Of a stretch of DNA of 16,301 nucleotides, positions 6,688 through 14,738 are shown piece after piece (the stretch's first letter is position 1; every line of letters starts with the position of its first letter). The stretch is from Phycisphaeraceae bacterium. GTDB taxonomy: Bacteria > Planctomycetota > Phycisphaerae > Phycisphaerales > Phycisphaeraceae. The translations under genes were made by a program, and so were the position numbers. The notes beneath the pieces are model-generated. The model was not told where the DNA came from, ran no database searches, and was given only the letters and a program-made list of their open reading frames with translations. Location of the stretch: the NCBI GenBank assembly GCA_020851395.1, contig JADZCW010000207.1, positions 1 to 16,301 of the forward strand, written 5' to 3'.

Positions 6688-8891
6688 CACGCCTGCCCCC
6701 AGAGCTGCAGCACCACTTCATCCGCCTCCTCAAGTCGCACCCACTCCGACCAGTTCGTCCACACCTCCTGCCCCTGCCTCCCGGTCATCCGCCACCGATA
6801 CCGCCGGCGCGTCCCGTCGATCCCTCGCCAGGCTTCCCACCCCGTCTCCAATCCTCTCGGCCGCCAGACATCCACCATCGCTGCCGCCGTTCCCTCGACC
6901 TCTTCCCAGAGCTCCACCTCGCCCACGAGCGCCTGCCGTGCCGGCCTCTCCCACCAGACGCCGATCCTCGTCGAACTCCCCTCAACCCAGACCGGCCACT
7001 GATCATCCACCGGCCAGACCGGCCCGACCAACGCCGGCACATAGTCATCTCCCACTCGTTGCACGCGAGCCGGATGGATCCCGCCCTCAGCCTCTTCGTC
7101 ATCCGCCACTCGCCGGACCAGATAGATCGCCTCATCCCCCGGCTCGCAAGTCAACTCCCCGGCCAGCTCGACAACACGCTCTTCCGCGCCGAGCATCACC
7201 TGAGGACTCTGATCGTCCAGCATTTCCAACCTTGATAGCGGCCCGTAGACGTCCCACCCCCCGGCAGCCAGCGTCACGTGCAGCAGCGGATCGCCCACCA
7301 GATACACCGTCCCGCCCGGCTGCCGTGTCGACGCAAACCAAGCCTCCCCCAACGTCCACCCCCGCCGCAGCGCCTCGAAAAAGCGCTCGATCCCCGGCCA
7401 CATCGCCGGGCTCGACTCCCGACTGCTCAATCCCATCGCCGCGTAACCCTCACCCCCCGTGAACAGCATCCCTACCCACGACGCACTCCCCGTCGATCGC
7501 AGGGTCAATCCTGTCCCACCGTCCACGTGCACCGGCAGCCCGAACACCCGCGTCCCCGCCTGATCCCCCAGGAATCCCACCGGCGGCGACGCCTCCGCCT
7601 CCCCCCAGAACACCCCGTCATCCGTCATGCTCTCAAACGCCTCCACAACCTCCACCCGCAGGCGCGTCCGTTGACGGTTGGCGCTCTGCGCCCATGCCGC
7701 AACCTCCGCCAAACCCCCCACGCTCAGGTAAACCTCGCTCTCTCCCACGCCCAACGGCCCTTGCGCCTCAATCGCCCCGGCACGATCCAGCATCGCCGTC
7801 GTCCCAGCCAGGCTCGCAGCGTCCACCCGCGCCACGATCCTCAGCCCTCCCATATTCTGCACCGTGGGCCGATCCATCACGTTCTGCTCCGCCAGCTCAT
7901 TCACCGGGTCGGTCTGCCCGATCGCCGTCAACCCCGCCGACAGCGGGTCCAGCACATCCTCCACAGCTCTCCGCACGAATCCGGGCACGCCATACCCCAC
8001 CAGGACGCCCACCACCTGCCCAACAAGACCATGCCGATCCAAGTAAGACTCGACCTCCTCGATCACCTGCTCATACGACGTCTCGTCCAGGACTTCTTGC
8101 CCCCCCCTCACGCCGATCAGATTCGCCAGGGGCACACCGCGTCGTCTCCGATACTCCGTCGCCCACGCCGCCGATCCTGACGACCCCACGTCATACAGCA
8201 CCACCCACCGCGCCGGATCAGAAGCCAGTTCACTCGCCGGCGCCACCCGCTCGGGCCCGACATACGCATCACCAATCGCCCACTCATCCAACGCGTACGC
8301 GCCACTGGTCGCACTGTCTCTCTCGACCATCCCCAGCCAGAAGAACCGAGTCGCCGTCTCCGTTCCCACCGATACGCTTCCCGCGGATCGTCCCTGCAAC
8401 CACAGCTCCGCCCCGCCCGACGCCACCGTCAACTCAACACACACCCACTCCATGGACGCCGCCGATCCACTGAGCCATCCCCCCCCCGCCAGGCGAGCCC
8501 TCACCGTGGCACTCACCGCGTCATAACTGAGCAGAAACGTCTCCCCACCCTCGGCATCGAGGCCGCGAGCAAACCCCACCGCCCCACCCACCACATCCCC
8601 CGGTCGTAGCATCACACGACAAGAGAACGCCCCCATCGCCTCCCCCGCATCGTGCTCCAGGTAGCTCCCCGTCAACTCATCACCGATCTCGACACTCGCC
8701 CCCACGCCTGCCCCGCCGCTCTCAACGAACGCCGCCTGAGTCGTCTGCTCCATCACTGACACCGCACCAGGATCAAACCAGAATGCCTCGCCCCAGGCCC
8801 CCTCCCCCCAGAATCCCTGCGTCCAGTACGTGCTCCCCACCGTCATATCCCCCCACCGTAGACCCAACCCCCGGACATCAGCCCGGCCCAT
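6687..8891 (-). CDS. Virion protein with LamG-like and TIGR03790-like domains
   Basis: A 734-residue multidomain protein. Residues 21-40 form an aromatic stretch with a repeated WGE motif (GFWGEGAWGEAFWF). Residues about 60-212 look like a concanavalin/LamG-type sandwich, ending in the typical ALDEWAIGDAYVG. Residues about 228-540 match my memory of the TIGR03790 family: WVVLYDVG, an AAWATEYRRRRGVPLANLIG helix, SYEQVIEEVESYLDRHGL, the strand-turn VVGVLVGYGVPG, then RFFEALRRGWTLGEAWFAS and VYLVGDPLLHVTL. That family is mostly seen in secreted planctomycete and verrucomicrobial proteins and recalls gingipain-type folds. No cysteine lies between 228 and 540, so protease activity is unlikely. Residues 545-734 contain Ig/FN3-like strands (RRYRWRMTGRQGQEVWTNW). 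An inner ATG at 8846 is an alternative start. The protein is probably a receptor-binding or display protein; this is inference. Confidence 0.75.
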   Translation of the reverse strand: MGRADVRGLGLRWGDMTVGSTYWTQGFWGEGAWGEAFWFDPGAVSVMEQTTQAAFVESGGAGVGASVEIGDELTGSYLEHDAGEAMGAFSCRVMLRPGDVVGGAVGFARGLDAEGGETFLLSYDAVSATVRARLAGGGWLSGSAASMEWVCVELTVASGGAELWLQGRSAGSVSVGTETATRFFWLGMVERDSATSGAYALDEWAIGDAYVGPERVAPASELASDPARWVVLYDVGSSGSAAWATEYRRRRGVPLANLIGVRGGQEVLDETSYEQVIEEVESYLDRHGLVGQVVGVLVGYGVPGFVRRAVEDVLDPLSAGLTAIGQTDPVNELAEQNVMDRPTVQNMGGLRIVARVDAASLAGTTAMLDRAGAIEAQGPLGVGESEVYLSVGGLAEVAAWAQSANRQRTRLRVEVVEAFESMTDDGVFWGEAEASPPVGFLGDQAGTRVFGLPVHVDGGTGLTLRSTGSASWVGMLFTGGEGYAAMGLSSRESSPAMWPGIERFFEALRRGWTLGEAWFASTRQPGGTVYLVGDPLLHVTLAAGGWDVYGPLSRLEMLDDQSPQVMLGAEERVVELAGELTCEPGDEAIYLVRRVADDEEAEGGIHPARVQRVGDDYVPALVGPVWPVDDQWPVWVEGSSTRIGVWWERPARQALVGEVELWEEVEGTAAAMVDVWRPRGLETGWEAWRGIDGTRRRYRWRMTGRQGQEVWTNWSEWVRLEEADEVVLQLWGQA

Positions 8892-8938
8892 ATCGAATCA
8901 CAACCTGTCCAGGCCATTCTCAGAGCCGCGGCATCCGA

Positions 8939-10999
8939 CTAATAGATCAGGCTCTGCACCCGTTCCCCGTCGCCGTCTCCCATCCCGACCATCACCTTCG
9001 CCGTCTGCCCATCCCGCCTGTAAAACGTCACGGTCCCCCCGCTCCGCGCCGCCACACCCGCCATCACCGCCAGCAGCGCCTCAACCGCCGACTCGTAGCT
9101 CACCCCGTCAACCTCCCTGGCCATCATCCCCTCAACCATCTGCCCCGGCATCTGCTCGAGCAGACTGTCCAGGTGCGATCGCAGCGCCCCGACATCCCCC
9201 TGCGCCGCCGCCGCCTCCACTGGCCCGATCGTCGGCCGCTCCAGGTCCCGCGGCCGCCAGTAAGCGTCATACTCCACGCGAGGCCCAAGGCTCCCCGCTT
9301 CGTACAGCGGATGCCCCACCCACGGCTCGAGCCCCATCACCGGCAGGTCATTCAGCACCACCTTCCCCGTGTCGTTGCTGAACCCCGCGTAGTCCATCCG
9401 CTCCGCCACCCCGTAGTAAGCGTTGCTCCTCATCCTCGACCCGTCATTGTTCAACCCCACGCGCAGATCGCCCGCCCCCATCGACTCGCCGCTGAGAATA
9501 CTGCTGGCCATCTCCGCCTGCGGCGAAGTGTTCGTGGTCCCCGTGTAGACGTCGTAATCCAGGCAGAAACTCGTGACCCCGTTGCCCTTGATATGGATGT
9601 GCGTGTGGTAAATCTTCCCCCGGTTCGTCGGCGTCGGGCCGTTGTACAGCGTGTACCGACCTGACGCCGTTACGTCCGTAAGGTCCACCACGATCTGTCC
9701 GTTAATCAACCACCCACCGGTCTCCAGAGGGTCCATGGCGGACTCAACTCGTGGTTTCACCGTGATCCGCCATCGCGGATTGATCCGGGCCATGCCCTGC
9801 CCCAGCGCCGGCCCCGCCCCAGAACCGCCGATCCGAACGTCCTCGTCCACCATCAACCCGCGGACGTCCTCCAACCGCTCCGCCGTCGGCAGGTTGTACC
9901 ACCTCCCGGGGTGGTCACACCCATGCACGCCATCGTCGACCTTCGTTCCCCACGCGATCAGCAGTTTGGACGCCGCACCTCCGGTGTGCGCGTAGATAGC
10001 CGTCCCCCGTCGTGTCGGCGCCATCCCAGCCGGTAGCGTCCCGTACGCCGCCCGACACTGATGGAACAGCGTCTCCTGCTCCCCGTTGGCCACGTAGGTG
10101 TTGAAGATTGTCTCCCCGCCGCTGTTGGGGATGCAGTGCCCCGCCACGCACCCGACGTATGTCGACACCCCGCCCGTCGTCGCCCCATACGACGCAATCG
10201 CGTGGGACGAGTTGTAGTAGCTCTCACACCCGATCGCCGCCGCCTCGTTCACGCCCCCTACCGATATCTTGACCCCGTGCGCCTGGTTCGCTGTGTTCGA
10301 CGGATTGATCCCCCACCCGTCAAAGCGGATGTCCCGCACCAGATCGCCTTCCCCGCTCAGCACCACGCCCATCGCATCGTTGCCGTACACCGCCTCGAGG
10401 TTCAGGGTGTTGGCGTCCACACCGAAGTTCACGTGCAGTTCCTGCCCCACCGGATCGTACCACCACGAGTTAACCTGCCCCGAAACCTCCGCCGATGACG
10501 TCATACGGTACGGCGGGTTGAGCGTGTCATCCTGACGCCGGACCCACGCCACCGTGCTCGTCACCGACCCCCGTCTGTAGTGCGTCCCGTCGACCAGCGC
10601 CCATCCCCCACCGCTCGACGGCAGCTTGAACGTGAATCGGCTCCACAGCGGCCGCGCCCCCGTGCCGTAAGCCCCCACCGTCACACACGCCTTGCTCACC
10701 ACCAGACCCGTGTCGCTGACGAACTCCGTCCCGCGCTTGAACAGCAGCGCCAGCCCCGCCTCGCCCGCCGTCCAGGCGTCATGGACCGACTGAGCCTTGG
10801 TGATCGTCTTCCACGGGCTCGCCTGTGTCCCCGCCCCGCTCGTGTCATCCCCGCTGATCGCGTCAAAGTAGTATGTCGTCGCCCGCGCCCGCAGCGCCGT
10901 CTCCAGCCGCTTGCCCAGCAGCTCGAAATACCACCGCCGAAATGCGAACGTCGTCGCCAACGGCATCGCCCCCGCCAGATCCGTGTAACTGCCCGCCAT
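8939..10999 (-). CDS. Right-handed beta-helix tailspike-like protein
   Basis: A 686-residue protein. The short N-terminal part (AFRRWYFELLGKRLETALRA) probably anchors it to the particle. It is followed by YYFDAISGDDTSGAG and SPWKTITKA (about 43-70), the signature of pectate-lyase-type parallel beta-helix proteins. The middle (about 70-560) is repetitive Gly/Asn/Val-rich sequence suited to beta-helix rungs. The last 61 residues (VDGVSYESAVEALLAVMAGV, then TVTFYRRDGQTAKVMVG) match a C-terminal module that I recall at the ends of many phage virion proteins. The fold is typical of tailspikes that bind or cut surface polysaccharides, but no catalytic residues can be assigned. The ATG at 10999 is chosen because GGGGAG lies seven bases upstream. 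A GTG at 11038 would overlap the upstream gene. Its neighbours are other display-type proteins. Confidence 0.85.
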   Translation of the reverse strand: MAGSYTDLAGAMPLATTFAFRRWYFELLGKRLETALRARATTYYFDAISGDDTSGAGTQASPWKTITKAQSVHDAWTAGEAGLALLFKRGTEFVSDTGLVVSKACVTVGAYGTGARPLWSRFTFKLPSSGGGWALVDGTHYRRGSVTSTVAWVRRQDDTLNPPYRMTSSAEVSGQVNSWWYDPVGQELHVNFGVDANTLNLEAVYGNDAMGVVLSGEGDLVRDIRFDGWGINPSNTANQAHGVKISVGGVNEAAAIGCESYYNSSHAIASYGATTGGVSTYVGCVAGHCIPNSGGETIFNTYVANGEQETLFHQCRAAYGTLPAGMAPTRRGTAIYAHTGGAASKLLIAWGTKVDDGVHGCDHPGRWYNLPTAERLEDVRGLMVDEDVRIGGSGAGPALGQGMARINPRWRITVKPRVESAMDPLETGGWLINGQIVVDLTDVTASGRYTLYNGPTPTNRGKIYHTHIHIKGNGVTSFCLDYDVYTGTTNTSPQAEMASSILSGESMGAGDLRVGLNNDGSRMRSNAYYGVAERMDYAGFSNDTGKVVLNDLPVMGLEPWVGHPLYEAGSLGPRVEYDAYWRPRDLERPTIGPVEAAAAQGDVGALRSHLDSLLEQMPGQMVEGMMAREVDGVSYESAVEALLAVMAGVAARSGGTVTFYRRDGQTAKVMVGMGDGDGERVQSLIY

Positions 11000-11027
11000 C
11001 GCCTCGCTCCCCTTCTCCGGGCCTCCG

Positions 11028-11822
11028 TCAGCCCTCACGTCCCATTCGTTCGTGCGCCGCCACCCGCGCCGTGCTCAGCGCCTGCTCGTAAACCGCCACC
11101 TCATCGATCCATCCCCGCCACCACGAGCCCTCATCCAGGCTCCGCCCCAGATAACCCGCTCCCGTCGCCGTCTGCACCGTCACCACATCACCCGACAGTG
11201 TCCCACACGGCAACGCCTGTCCATCCCAATAGATCCGCCACTCATCCGACGTCCCGCCCAAACTCTCCCAAACCACCACTAGGTGGTGCCAACCCGTCGT
11301 GGCAATCCCCCCCGCCCCCCAGACGTGCCCGATGCAGTCAACGCTCACCTCGTCCTCGTGCACCGACACGACACAACCTGCGCCCGTCGTCTGTTGCCCA
11401 TACGCCAGCAGGCAACCACCGCCGTCCTCCTCGTCCACACTCACCCACGCCTCGATCGTCCTCGCCGCAGCCCCCGACGGAAGTCCCCAGGTTGCCAACG
11501 TCGCATACGCCCCCTCACTCAGCCGCACAGCCCAATCCCCATCTCCAGCCAGAGCGCCCTCCTGCCTGAGCAGCACACCCCCCTGATAACTCCCATGCCT
11601 TTCCCATCCCGAGGCGTCCATCGCCCCGCCGCCGATCGCCTCCCCCAGCCGCAGGTACATCGCCGGCCCATCCCGCAGCACCTCCTCCGCGTAGCTCCAC
11701 CGCAGCCGGGGCCCTCGCCTGAACTCCCCCCAGCCCGCCACACTCATGTCGTACCGCTTTGTCCCCACCCCATCCCCCTCGTCCGCCCGCTCTGGCCACA
11801 TCGACTCAACCCCAACACACAC
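11028..11822 (-). CDS. LamG/concanavalin-like domain virion protein
   Basis: A protein of up to 264 residues, almost wholly one LamG-type sandwich (about 43-258). The opening SYAEEVLRDGPAMYLRLGEA, then AMDASGWERHGSYQGGV and RTIEAWVSVDEED, is the standard start of this domain in phage and bacterial proteins. GWHHLVVVWESLGGTSDEWR and the closing WRGWIDEVAVYEQALSTARV complete it. These domains commonly bind carbohydrates or mediate protein contacts. There is no signal peptide. The gene begins seven bases after the upstream stop if the GTG at 11822 is used. ATGs at 11801 and 11747 are alternatives and none has a good Shine-Dalgarno, so the start is uncertain. Its place between fibre-like genes and the beta-helix spike suggests an exposed structural or receptor-binding part of the particle. 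Confidence 0.85.
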   Translation of the reverse strand: MCVGVESMWPERADEGDGVGTKRYDMSVAGWGEFRRGPRLRWSYAEEVLRDGPAMYLRLGEAIGGGAMDASGWERHGSYQGGVLLRQEGALAGDGDWAVRLSEGAYATLATWGLPSGAAARTIEAWVSVDEEDGGGCLLAYGQQTTGAGCVVSVHEDEVSVDCIGHVWGAGGIATTGWHHLVVVWESLGGTSDEWRIYWDGQALPCGTLSGDVVTVQTATGAGYLGRSLDEGSWWRGWIDEVAVYEQALSTARVAAHERMGREG

Positions 11823-11828
11823 ACCGCC

Positions 11829-12689
11829 CTAGTGCGTCACGTCCAGCCACCCTGCGTAATCCGCCCGCACACCCCCCACCGGCGCCGGCCCCACCCGCAA
11901 CCGCATGGTCCCTGGCGATGCATTGGCCACCTGCACCAACGCCACCCCCCCCGCGTCAGACTCCACCACCACGTCCTTCCCCGCCGTCACCGTCTCGACC
12001 ACCTGGCTCCCGGCCCCCACCGTCAGCGTCGCCGTGGTCCCCGTCACATACCCGCTCGTCTGCGTCACGCGCACCCGCACAACGTGCCGATCCGTCATCA
12101 CCATCCCACGCGCGTCCTGCACCACCACCCTGACCACGCTCGGCGCCAAGACCGTCCCCTGCGCCGCCAATTCCAGCCGATACCGCGGCCACAGTCGCAT
12201 CACCTCATTCGTCAGCGTCGACAATTCGACACTCTGGGCCTCGTACCCCTCGGCAAGCATCGTCTCCGATCGCCGATCGATGACCTCCACCACCTCGCCC
12301 CCAGCCAGCGTCACCTCCGCCAGCTTCAGGTGCCGGGTCGTCGGCCAGGTCAAGCCGTACTCCACTTCCGCCTCACCACCGTCAGCGGCGATCCACACCT
12401 TCGCCGTCGAATTGTTCATCCCTCCCAGGTCCAGCACGCCCCCCGCGTACGCCCACGCCTGACCATCGAGGCGCATCCGCCCAGGCCCCACCCGCACCCA
12501 CGCCGGCCCCGTCGAGTCCTGCCCCACCCGCAGCCATCCCGCCGACGCCTCGGCCAGCAAGTGCAGCGACTGCACCAGCCAGTGGTAGTACGGTCTGAGC
12601 CCGCTAGGCGGATACTCCATCCCCACCACCGCGTGCGCCGTCCCCACCAGACCCTCGATCTCCCCCGCCCCGAGCACTTTCAAACCCAT
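11829..12689 (-). CDS. Fibre-like virion protein, paralogous N-module plus Ig-like C-terminus
   Basis: A 286-residue protein. Residues about 8-140 align with residues about 10-138 of the neighbouring 390-aa protein: GMEYPPSGLRPYYHWLVQSL corresponds to GVQYIPTGLNPYYVEFRRLV, and the modules share a later RVGPGRMRLDGQ/GVRAGRCLIRG segment and an LKLAEV/LPIARI strand. Residues about 184-272 look like a bacterial Ig-like domain (VRVRVTQTSGYVTGTTATLT; VALVQVANASPGTMRLRVG). There is no signal peptide. The ATG at 12689 is fixed by GGGGAGAGG just upstream. Reading from an earlier start at 12749 would translate the palindrome in the leader. The shared module is probably an attachment or oligomerisation unit and the Ig-like part an outer domain; both are inferred from layout. 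Confidence 0.78.
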   Translation of the reverse strand: MGLKVLGAGEIEGLVGTAHAVVGMEYPPSGLRPYYHWLVQSLHLLAEASAGWLRVGQDSTGPAWVRVGPGRMRLDGQAWAYAGGVLDLGGMNNSTAKVWIAADGGEAEVEYGLTWPTTRHLKLAEVTLAGGEVVEVIDRRSETMLAEGYEAQSVELSTLTNEVMRLWPRYRLELAAQGTVLAPSVVRVVVQDARGMVMTDRHVVRVRVTQTSGYVTGTTATLTVGAGSQVVETVTAGKDVVVESDAGGVALVQVANASPGTMRLRVGPAPVGGVRADYAGWLDVTH

Positions 12690-12691
12690 CG

Positions 12692-12700
12692 CCTCTCCCC
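12692..12700 (-). promoter_or_regulatory. Shine-Dalgarno fixing the start at 12689
   Basis: GGGGAGAGG followed by CG and ATGG on the coding strand. Nearly the same initiation context (GGGGAGCGAGGCGATGG) precedes the beta-helix gene at 10999, which supports both start choices. Confidence 0.7.
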
Positions 12701-12707
12701 CTGACAG

Positions 12708-12727
12708 CCGCGGGCGTAAGCCCGCGG
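12708..12727. repeat. CCGCGGGC/GCCCGCGG palindrome (REP-like)
   Basis: A perfect 8-bp inverted repeat around a four-base GTAA loop, in the 109-bp gap between the two paralogous fibre genes. I associate this GC-rich palindrome with dispersed intergenic repeats of planctomycetes. No T-run follows on the coding strand, though a short T-run precedes it, so it is not a standard terminator for the operon. Its presence inside a virion operon is unusual. Confidence 0.7.
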
Positions 12728-12751
12728 AGAAAAACCTCTCCCCACCCACGC

Positions 12752-12785
12752 CGCCCCTGAGCCGTGTCCTCGCGGCGAAGGGGCG
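12752..12785. repeat. Second imperfect hairpin in the same gap
   Basis: CGCCCCT and AGGGGCG pair over 7 bp. After a GA/GA internal mismatch, GCCG and CGGC pair over 4 bp around an eight-base loop. On the coding strand it lies 13 bases after the stop of the 390-aa gene. A partial terminator, attenuator or mRNA-stabilising structure is possible. Confidence 0.45.
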
Positions 12786-12798
12786 GGCAAATTCCCCC

Positions 12799-13971
12799 CT
12801 ACTCCGGCTTGTTCACCCGCACCACCACCAGAACCCCCACGTCCGCCGCCTCCACCGTCACCGTCCCCGCCGCCGCCCTTGTCAGGTCCACCGTCAGCAC
12901 GTCCCCCTTGCGAACCTGCTCCGTCCCGTCGCTCTTGACCGCAGCTACCTCTCCGTCCCACCTCGCCGTCGACCGGAACCCGCTTCCCGACGACGAGCTG
13001 ATCTTCGGGGGTGTGCTCGTCACCACATTCCCATTGACCTTCACCGTCGCCGTGATCCCGTCCCCGCCCGTGGTCGACACCATGTTCCGTCCCACCGACA
13101 GGATCACCGCCTTCACCGTCCCGTCCACCGGCACCACGCCGCACCCCTTGCCCGTCACGCTCGCCGTCATCGCCCCCTCATGCAGGAAGGTCCCGTGCAC
13201 CGACGCCACCGTCTGAAACGTCGAAGGCCCCACCCGCTGGCTCAGCAGCCCATGCGTCGGATCGCGCAGCAGCACCAGGTCCGACGGATGCTTCAGCGGC
13301 GTCGACAGCACCAGCCCCACGTTCGCGCTCCCCCCGCTGTCGCCGTTCCCGAACTTGAAGAGCGCCTCCCCGTTGAGATCCTGCGTCATCCACACGTGCC
13401 TGTGATCCTGATCCGCCGTGCTCGCTAGCCCACCCGTCAGACGATTCAACGCCGTGGCCGTCGCCGTCTCCCCCAATCCCTCGAACAGCTCGTTGACCCG
13501 CTCCGCCGACGCCGGGATCCCGATCGATCCCACCCACGGCACGTGCAGGAACGCCTCCCCTCGCAGGTCCTCGATCTCCGTGATTGACGACGCCCCGCTG
13601 ACGATCCGCGCGATCGGCAGCATCCCCGTACGATCCGTCGGCAACCCCGTCACCCCCGTGACCAACTGCCCCTCCGCATCGAGCCATGCCCACGTCTGGC
13701 TCTCCCCCGCCACCTCCACGCCCGTCGCCCCCGCGAACGTCACCGCAACCCCTCGGATCAGGCACCGCCCCGCCCGCACCCCAAAGCTCAGGTTCCCGTC
13801 CTGGTAAGGCCGAAAATCATTCGCCCTTCCGCACGCCAGCAGCATCCTCTGCACCAACCTGCGAAACTCCACGTAATACGGGTTCAGCCCCGTCGGGATG
13901 TACTGCACCCCCGTCACCGCATCCTCCGTCAACCCGACCAACACCGCATCGTCCGGATAAACTTCGCCCAT
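12799..13971 (-). CDS. Fibre-like virion protein, paralogous N-module plus beta-sandwich C-terminus
   Basis: A 390-residue protein with three parts. Residues about 10-138 are the module shared with the next gene (GVQYIPTGLNPYYVEFRRLV; SFGVRAGRCLIRG; LPIARIVSGASSITEIEDLR). Residues about 150-255 are a linker with DQDHRHVW and a beta-rich stretch (LFKFGNGDSGGSANVGLVLS). Residues about 285-390 resemble the jelly-roll tip of phage fibres (GTVKAVILSVGRNMV, ITATVKVNGNVVTSTPPKI, VRKGDVLTVDLTRAAAGTVT, ending VLVVVRVNKPE). This fits a homotrimeric fibre with an exposed tip. The ATG at 13971 follows GGAGGGG, three bases upstream. Placement before other display proteins supports a tail-fibre role, inferred and not shown. 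Confidence 0.8.
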   Translation of the reverse strand: MGEVYPDDAVLVGLTEDAVTGVQYIPTGLNPYYVEFRRLVQRMLLACGRANDFRPYQDGNLSFGVRAGRCLIRGVAVTFAGATGVEVAGESQTWAWLDAEGQLVTGVTGLPTDRTGMLPIARIVSGASSITEIEDLRGEAFLHVPWVGSIGIPASAERVNELFEGLGETATATALNRLTGGLASTADQDHRHVWMTQDLNGEALFKFGNGDSGGSANVGLVLSTPLKHPSDLVLLRDPTHGLLSQRVGPSTFQTVASVHGTFLHEGAMTASVTGKGCGVVPVDGTVKAVILSVGRNMVSTTGGDGITATVKVNGNVVTSTPPKISSSSGSGFRSTARWDGEVAAVKSDGTEQVRKGDVLTVDLTRAAAGTVTVEAADVGVLVVVRVNKPE

Positions 13972-14012
13972 CGTCCCCTCCGATCATCACCGCGGGCCCA
14001 AGCCCCAGTCCT

Positions 14013-14738
14013 TCACGCCCACCGCAGCACGTCGCCCGTCACCTCAACGCTCCTGGCTCCCTCCACCATCCGGTCCACTTCCTGCGTCCAGGGCCCCACT
14101 CGCTCACTCACGCGCCGGCCCCGTCCGTCCTCCACCCAGACCTCCACCTCGTGCTCCCCAGCCGACGCATCCCCATCCCACCATCGCCAAGCCACGCCGT
14201 CGATCCCCAACGCCCCCGCGCCCAACTCCCCCTCACCAAGCCCCGGCCCGCTCACCGCGTCATGCCCGAAGTCACCCAACCCGAACACCACCCCATGCCC
14301 GCCCCGATCGTCCGCGCTCGACCACATCGCCCGATTCACCCGCTCCACGCCATCGACCTTCACCACCACCCGTGCATCCACCGGCAGCCGCTCATCTCGC
14401 AGCAGCGCCACACCAATCCCACCGGCAAATCCCCCCTCCCAACTCCCCTGCGCCCACCGATGCTCCCGCCACAGCAGGTCTGTCCGCTCCGCCTCGACCG
14501 CCACCAACTCGATCCGATGCCCGCGTCCACGATCCACCGCCAACCACATCTCGCGTTGCGTCACGTCCACGCTCACGTCCACCAACCGCTCATCCACATA
14601 CACCTGCACCAATCGCTGCCCCTGCTCTGGCGCCCGCCACCATAGATGCACCAACCCCTCGATCTCACCCCCAACTCCCACCGCCGGCCGGGCCAGTACC
14701 AGCTCGAACACTTCCTGCGTCACCGCCGACTCGTTCAT
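14013..14738 (-). CDS. Beta-rich virion operon protein of unknown function
   Basis: A 241-residue protein that I do not place in a named family. It is rich in Trp, Val and charged residues, with alternating beta-type segments (EGLVHLWWRAPEQGQRLVQV, YVDERLVDVSVDVTQREMWL, HRIELVAVEAER), Gly-rich loops in the centre, and a final part with HEVEVWVEDGRGRRVSE that suggests an Ig/FN3-like strand pair. There is no signal peptide or membrane segment. The ATG at 14738 overlaps the upstream stop as ATGA and has AGGTGAGG just before it, so the two genes are translationally coupled. Position between the connector-like genes and the fibre-like genes suggests a tail or head-tail joining role. That role is inference only. 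Confidence 0.72.
   Translation of the reverse strand: MNESAVTQEVFELVLARPAVGVGGEIEGLVHLWWRAPEQGQRLVQVYVDERLVDVSVDVTQREMWLAVDRGRGHRIELVAVEAERTDLLWREHRWAQGSWEGGFAGGIGVALLRDERLPVDARVVVKVDGVERVNRAMWSSADDRGGHGVVFGLGDFGHDAVSGPGLGEGELGAGALGIDGVAWRWWDGDASAGEHEVEVWVEDGRGRRVSERVGPWTQEVDRMVEGARSVEVTGDVLRWA

Noticed and set aside
11283..12704. Long open frame on the plus strand (473 codons)
   Set aside because: The His/Arg/Pro-rich product has no fold-like pattern and runs across the LamG and fibre-like genes on the other strand; a composition artefact.
12690..12749. N-terminal extension of the 286-aa fibre-like protein from a start at 12749
   Set aside because: The extension (AGLRPRLSGGEA) is a translation of the REP-like palindrome, and a strong Shine-Dalgarno precedes the inner ATG at 12689.
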